From Hymenobacter sp. YC55 (GTDB taxonomy: Bacteria; Bacteroidota; Bacteroidia; Cytophagales; Hymenobacteraceae), in contig NZ_JARNTX010000009.1 in the NCBI RefSeq assembly GCF_029433095.1, positions 62,001 through 126,000 on the forward strand: 64,000 bases of DNA, written 5' to 3'. A program made the translations under genes and the position numbers. Shown here piece after piece: positions 60,598 to 64,000 of the stretch. Under the pieces are notes generated by a model that was not told the origin of the DNA, ran no database searches, and saw only the letters and a program-made list of their open reading frames with translations. Each line of letters starts with the position of its first letter. The stretch's first letter is position 1.

Positions 60598-61377
60598 TCA
60601 GGCAAATCGCTTGAGCAGCTGCTGTACGCCGGCGCTGTAGCTGCGCGAGGAGGTGACGTGCTGGCCGTTGGCCATGCGAAACAGGTACTCGCCGTGCGAC
60701 CAGTGCCTGAAGTCCACGATGTGGGCCGGGTTGACGATGCACGAGCGGTGGATGCGCAGGAACACGGCCGGGTCGAGCCGCTCGGCCAGCTGGCCCAGGG
60801 CCGTGCGCAGCGGGTAGTGCCGGCCGGCCGCGTGTAGCTGCACGCCGTTGCCGCTGGCCTCGAAGTAGCACACCTCGGCGGCCGGCACGAAGAAGCTGCG
60901 CTCCGGCAGCTTCACCAGGAACTGGTCCTGGTAGTCAGCTGCCGGGGCGGTCCAGCTGTGCAGCAGGGCCTCCAGCTCGGGGACGCGGGCCTGGTACTGG
61001 CGCAGGCGTAGCTGCTGCTGCACCCGGCGTACGCAGTCGGCAAACCGGTCGGGGTCCAGCGGTTTGAGCAGGTAATCGACAGCGTGGAGCGCGAAGGCCT
61101 GCACCGCGTACTGGTCGTAGGCCGTCACGAACACCACCAGCGGGAGCGGCTGGCCGGCTTCCCGCAGCCGGCCCAGCACCTGCACGCCATCGAGGTCGGG
61201 CATTTGCACATCGAGAAAGACGACGTCGTACGCGCCGGTTTGCAGGGCGGCCAAGGCTTCGGTGCCGTTCGCGGCTTCGCCCGTCACGGTCAGCGCCGGA
61301 AAATCGGCCAGCAGCTCCCGCAGCAGGCTGCGCGCCAGCGGCTCGTCGTCGACCAGCAGCGTGCGGATGGGCCTCAT
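60598..61377 (-). CDS. LytTR-family response regulator
   Basis: A 259-residue regulator. The receiver domain (1-120) has TLLVDDEPLARS, FLDVQMPDLDG with the phosphorylatable Asp, VVFVTAYDQYAV and LLKPLD. The C-terminal LytTR DNA-binding domain has FLVKLPERSFFVPAAEVCYF, EASGNGVQLH, FLRIHRSCIVNPAHI. The ATG at 61377 lies 3 bp inside the kinase stop; the longer frame upstream is a shadow of the kinase gene. Confidence 0.93.
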   Translation of the reverse strand: MRPIRTLLVDDEPLARSLLRELLADFPALTVTGEAANGTEALAALQTGAYDVVFLDVQMPDLDGVQVLGRLREAGQPLPLVVFVTAYDQYAVQAFALHAVDYLLKPLDPDRFADCVRRVQQQLRLRQYQARVPELEALLHSWTAPAADYQDQFLVKLPERSFFVPAAEVCYFEASGNGVQLHAAGRHYPLRTALGQLAERLDPAVFLRIHRSCIVNPAHIVDFRHWSHGEYLFRMANGQHVTSSRSYSAGVQQLLKRFA

Positions 61378-62486
61378 GCGGATAGATGCGTAACCCCGGC
61401 CGCTGCCAGCCGGAACGGGATGGACAGGCGCAGGCAGTAGCCGCACGCCGGGGCCGACTCCACCGCCAGGGCGTAGTCTGGGCCGTAGAGCGTAGTCAGG
61501 CGGCTTTCCAGGTTGCGCAGGCCGATGCCCCGGGCGGCGGTATCGGCCGCGCCCTGGCCGTTGTCGTGCACTTGCAGCACGAGTCGGTCGCCCTGTTTTT
61601 CGGCCCGCACGGCCAGCTCGCCGGCCCCGGCGCGGGGCGCCAGGCCGTGGCGCACGGCGTTTTCCACCACCGGCTGCAGCAGCAGGGCAGGCAGCAGCGC
61701 GCCCTCGGTATCGGGGGCGATGTCGTAGCGCACGGCTAGCCGGTCGGGGAAGCGGGTTTGCTCGATTTCGAGGTAGAGGCGCGTGAGGCGCAGCTCCTGT
61801 TCCAGGGTCACCTCCTGCTCGTCGGTGCCTTCCAGCACCAGCCGCAGAAACTGGCTGAGCTGGGCCAACATGCGCCGGGCGGCCTTCACGTCCTGGGTCA
61901 TCAGGGCTGAGACGGCGTTCATCGAGTTGAAGAGAAAGTGCGGCTGAAGCTGCATTTTCAGGGCCTGCAGCTGGGCCTGCACCAGCTGGGTTTCGAGCTG
62001 GGCGGCCCGCACCCGGCCTTCGCGGTACCGCTCGCGGTACTGCACGGCGTAGGCGATGCACAGCAGCATCCAGTAGATGGGCACCCAGTTGTTGGCATTG
62101 GCCACAACGGTATGCAGGGAGAAGCCGCCCGGCGTGGCCCCGCTGCCGTGCATCACGGCGGCGTAGCCCAGGCGGTACACCAGGGTCAGGACGTAGCTAG
62201 CCGCCGCGTGGGCCAGCAGGTGCCAGAGGCGGTGCCGGCGTTCGGTGAGGTTGAAGCGGGCCGCCAGGGCGAACACCACTGGCGTGAGCAGGCCCCAAAT
62301 CAGGCCGTGCAACAGCCGCCCGCCCAGGGCCTCGCGCCAGTCAGTGGGCGTGCCGGCCGAGAGGTTCTGCACAAAAATCAGCAGCACCATGAACCCGCTG
62401 AACAGCAGCCACGCCAGGGCAATGGTGGAGCCGCTCACCAGGGGCGGAGATAGTTGCCGTTCCAGGGGCCGTGCGGTCGTACTCAT
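61374..62486 (-). CDS. LytS-like sensor histidine kinase
   Basis: A 370-residue membrane kinase: four N-terminal helices (about 15-165), a coiled linker, the His_kinase domain with LKMQLQPHFLFNSMNAVSAL and the ATP-binding domain (VVENAVRHGLAPRAG, GIGLRNLESRL). It is followed by its LytTR regulator with a 4-bp overlap. The sensed signal is unknown; neighbouring DUF305 and beta-propeller genes are possible targets. Confidence 0.93.
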   Translation of the reverse strand: MSTTARPLERQLSPPLVSGSTIALAWLLFSGFMVLLIFVQNLSAGTPTDWREALGGRLLHGLIWGLLTPVVFALAARFNLTERRHRLWHLLAHAAASYVLTLVYRLGYAAVMHGSGATPGGFSLHTVVANANNWVPIYWMLLCIAYAVQYRERYREGRVRAAQLETQLVQAQLQALKMQLQPHFLFNSMNAVSALMTQDVKAARRMLAQLSQFLRLVLEGTDEQEVTLEQELRLTRLYLEIEQTRFPDRLAVRYDIAPDTEGALLPALLLQPVVENAVRHGLAPRAGAGELAVRAEKQGDRLVLQVHDNGQGAADTAARGIGLRNLESRLTTLYGPDYALAVESAPACGYCLRLSIPFRLAAAGVTHLSA

Positions 62487-62491
62487 GCGCT

Positions 62492-63043
62492 TTAAAGGTA
62501 GCGAAACCCGCCGCCGCCGCGCTGGCCTGGCCTCCAGGATGGCCTTTTTAGCGGGTCAACGGGCCTTCGGGTCAGCATCGGAGAAAATGATTTCAGCCAA
62601 AGCAGGCAGGACAGTGCCTGAATAGATACGGAAAAAGGCGGTCCTAATAGGCGGGCGAAATGCGTCACTTGCTGGCGCACGGCGGCTTCGACCTGCTCGA
62701 AGGGCGGAACCCCGAATTGCTGCAGAATCTGCTGCTGGTGGTTAAAGCGGGTGACCTTGCCGTAGCGCGTCCACTCCACCGCTCCCAAGTGGTAACGCTG
62801 CTGCACGTACGCCTGGTCAGTCGCCAGGAACCGGTCCACGGGAAAGAAGCACCCCGTCGTCTTGAAGTAGCCGACCTGCAGTACGAAGCCGCCCCGGCTG
62901 TGCGGGGCCAGCAGCGTAGCCAGAGACCGGGTGGCCCAGTCGGGCAACGCAAAGAAGAGCTGCCGCTGGGGCGGATTGAAAACAGGGGGCTGGTCGAAGG
63001 CACGGCGCTGGGTCGCGTCGAGTAAAAACAAGTAGCGGGCCAT
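62492..63043 (-). pseudogene. N-terminal fragment of a second Tn3-family transposase
   Basis: Residues 1 to about 135 match the DUF4158 N-terminal domain of Tn3 transposases: MARYLFLLDATQRRAFDQPP, RSLATLLAPHSRGGFVLQVG, YFKTTGCFFPVDRFLATDQA. The similarity stops near 62640, and the remaining frame is non-homologous. The 1000-residue protein is therefore cut to about 13 percent of its length. It is unrelated in sequence to the tnpA at 36034. Confidence 0.75.
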
Positions 63044-63177
63044 GGAGCAGGAAGGAAATCCTAAAAATAGCCAGCTGGCTTGTTCACTAAAACGAAGGTT
63101 ACCCTTTATAAGTACTTACGCCACCGTAAAGTGGTCATCCACGCCCACCGAAAGCCAGCCGCTGCCAAGGCCGCCGA

Positions 63178-63209
63178 TTAACTTTTGTACCAAACTTTTA
63201 ACCAAGGCC
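63178..63209 (-). repeat. Right terminal inverted repeat of the 10.3-kb segment
   Basis: 32 bp reading GGCCTTGGTTAAAAGTTTGG from outside on the reverse strand; partner of 52885-52916. Confidence 0.8.
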
Positions 63210-63655
63210 ATCTTCACCTTTCAGCGACTGCCCCACGTGAATGGCCAGGCACTGGCGACTAAAATTATCGACTATCGTTAAGGCGCGGATTTTGCGGCCA
63301 TCGAAGAGGTTATCGGCCACAAAATCCATGCTCCAGCTCTGATGCAGGCGGCCCAGTGGGAGACGTTCTAGCCGGTGGGCCGCGGCCCGATTGCGCCGTG
63401 GGCGCTTGCTACGCAAGTTCAAGCCTTCCAAGCAGTAAAGACGATGCACGCGCTTATGATTGTCTAGCCAGCCTTCCCGGCGTAGCAGGATATAGAGGCG
63501 CTGACTGCCGTAGCGCACTCGCACTTGCGCCAACTCCCGCAAGCGCTGGCGCAAAACGGTATCATCGCGTCCACGTGCTTGATAGGCGAAGCTCGCGCGC
63601 TGCAAACCAATGACTCGGCAGGCGCGCCGAGCGGAAATGCGGTAAGCGTCGATTA
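63210..63655 (-). pseudogene. IS3-family transposase OrfB, 5' half
   Basis: Contains the N-terminal region (AYRISARRACRVIGLQRASF, RVRYGSQRLYILLRREGW, HKRVHRLYCLEGLNLR) and the start of the catalytic core (WSMDFVADNLFDGRKIRALT, first Asp). It is cut on the left by the 10.3-kb segment and on the right, near 63655, by the IS630-type element. Its other half is at 52516-52884. Confidence 0.82.
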
Positions 63656-63660
63656 AGTGG

Positions 63661-64000
63661 TCAGCTAAAAGTAACCGTATACTCAGTTCCGACTCTGGGC
63701 ATGAGGTGGTCGAGCTTGTCGCGTAGGGTTTGCTCGGTGCGATAGTCGTCCGGGGTGAGCCAGTAGTGCTTGCAGCGGTGCCAGAGGATTTCGATCAGGT
63801 TCAGCTCGGGGCAGTAGGCAGGCAGGAATTGTAAGCGCAAGCCGCGCGCGGCCCACACCCCGTGGCGGGCCTGCACGCAGGCGGCGCGGTGCACCGAGGC
63901 GTTGTCGAGCACGAGCACGGTCGGACCGGACAGCGCTTGGCTGTACTCGTCCAGCGCGGCCACGAATAGGTCGGCCGTCAGCGCGCCGGGCAGCACGTAG
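63661..64000 (-). CDS. IS630-family transposase, C-terminal part (runs off window)
   Basis: The DDE catalytic end is visible: VLVLDNASVHRAA (second Asp), then FLPAYCPELNLIEILWHRCK (Glu). The frame is open to the window edge, so the start lies outside. The stop is near the end that truncates the IS3 orfB. Confidence 0.85.
   Translation of the reverse strand, partial: YVLPGALTADLFVAALDEYSQALSGPTVLVLDNASVHRAACVQARHGVWAARGLRLQFLPAYCPELNLIEILWHRCKHYWLTPDDYRTEQTLRDKLDHLMPRVGTEYTVTFS

Larger units (their letters stand above)
52885..63209. mobile_element. 10.3-kb segment with terminal inverted repeats inside an IS3 element
   Basis: Both ends begin GGCCTTGGTTAAAAGTTT and continue as a 32-bp inverted repeat with two mismatches (52885-52916 and 63178-63209). 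The flanks carry a 6-bp direct repeat ATCTTC (52879-52884 and 63210-63215) inside the IS3 orfB. This is the signature of transposition. No intact transposase is inside; a possible remnant is at 53016-53270. Cargo: LysR-YeiH, MBL, DUF202, two beta-propellers, DUF305, a LytSR-type pair and a truncated Tn3 transposase. Confidence 0.75.

Noticed and set aside
1..64000. CRISPR array, tRNA, rRNA or plasmid replication genes
   Set aside because: No regularly spaced direct repeats, no cloverleaf-like sequence, no rRNA-like sequence and no Rep/Par/Mob protein could be found among the frames.

Overview
The window looks like an accessory region of a Hymenobacter-like member of the Bacteroidota, probably a plasmid or a genomic island. 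Signs of this are the GC-rich coding with Bacteroidota-type promoter traces, Fic/VbhA-type genes, DUF305 and DUF2141 families, and the intergenic palindromes typical of Hymenobacter. No replication, partition or conjugation gene is visible, so the replicon type stays open. No rRNA, tRNA or CRISPR array was seen.

Layout. 1-6541 is a forward divalent-metal (Zn/Cd/Co/Ni) module: RND adaptor (5' end cut by the window), YnfA, Fur-family regulator, NicO/RcnA-like membrane protein, Zn/Cd P-type ATPase, DUF3703, ZIP permease and two small genes. 6713-9109 is one strikingly AT-rich gene for a winged-helix/PIN-like/coiled-coil/membrane protein. 9299-11530 holds a lipoprotein and a Fic toxin with a VbhA-like antitoxin. 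11727-13380 is a translationally coupled trio ending in a tyrosine recombinase. 13462-24910 is a reverse-strand copper or heavy-metal module: HMA chaperone, Csp copper-storage protein, HMA-AraC regulator, RND permease/adaptor/TolC, DUF305 and secreted metal-binding lipoproteins. 25283-31013 is a forward copper module: unknown protein, CopA, cupredoxin, a second HMA-AraC regulator and DUF305.

The copper modules are tied together by a repeated site, ATGCAAG followed exactly 21 bp later by TGTAAR. It is seen six times (four clear, two weaker), in front of copZ, copA, a DUF305 gene and an unknown gene, plus two sites with no obvious target. The spacing suits an AraC-type regulator, and two AraC proteins with an N-terminal CxxC HMA-like domain are encoded here. 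This putative copper regulon is the most interesting system in the window.

31635-35321 carries a DUF932-like gene, umuDC and two small membrane proteins. A complete 6,090-bp Tn3-family transposon (36001-42090, 38-bp inverted repeats, 5-bp GTGTA duplication, aldo/keto reductase plus AraC cargo) has landed in the 3' end of a gene. It separates that gene from a downstream M50-type membrane protease gene. 42862-49687 is an array of small, mostly unrecognised plasmid- or phage-like genes. Several share a second operator-like element (TTGTA-N5-TACAA) with the umuD/DUF932 intergenic region.

49736-64000 is a mobile-element graveyard: a mini-Tn3 with a dead resolvase, an IS1-family remnant, an SDR gene, and an IS3-family element split by a 10.3-kb segment. 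That segment has 32-bp terminal inverted repeats and a 6-bp duplication. It carries LysR-YeiH, an MBL hydrolase, a frameshifted DUF202 gene, two beta-propeller proteins, DUF305, a LytS/LytR-type two-component pair and a truncated Tn3 transposase. An IS630-family transposase runs off the right edge.
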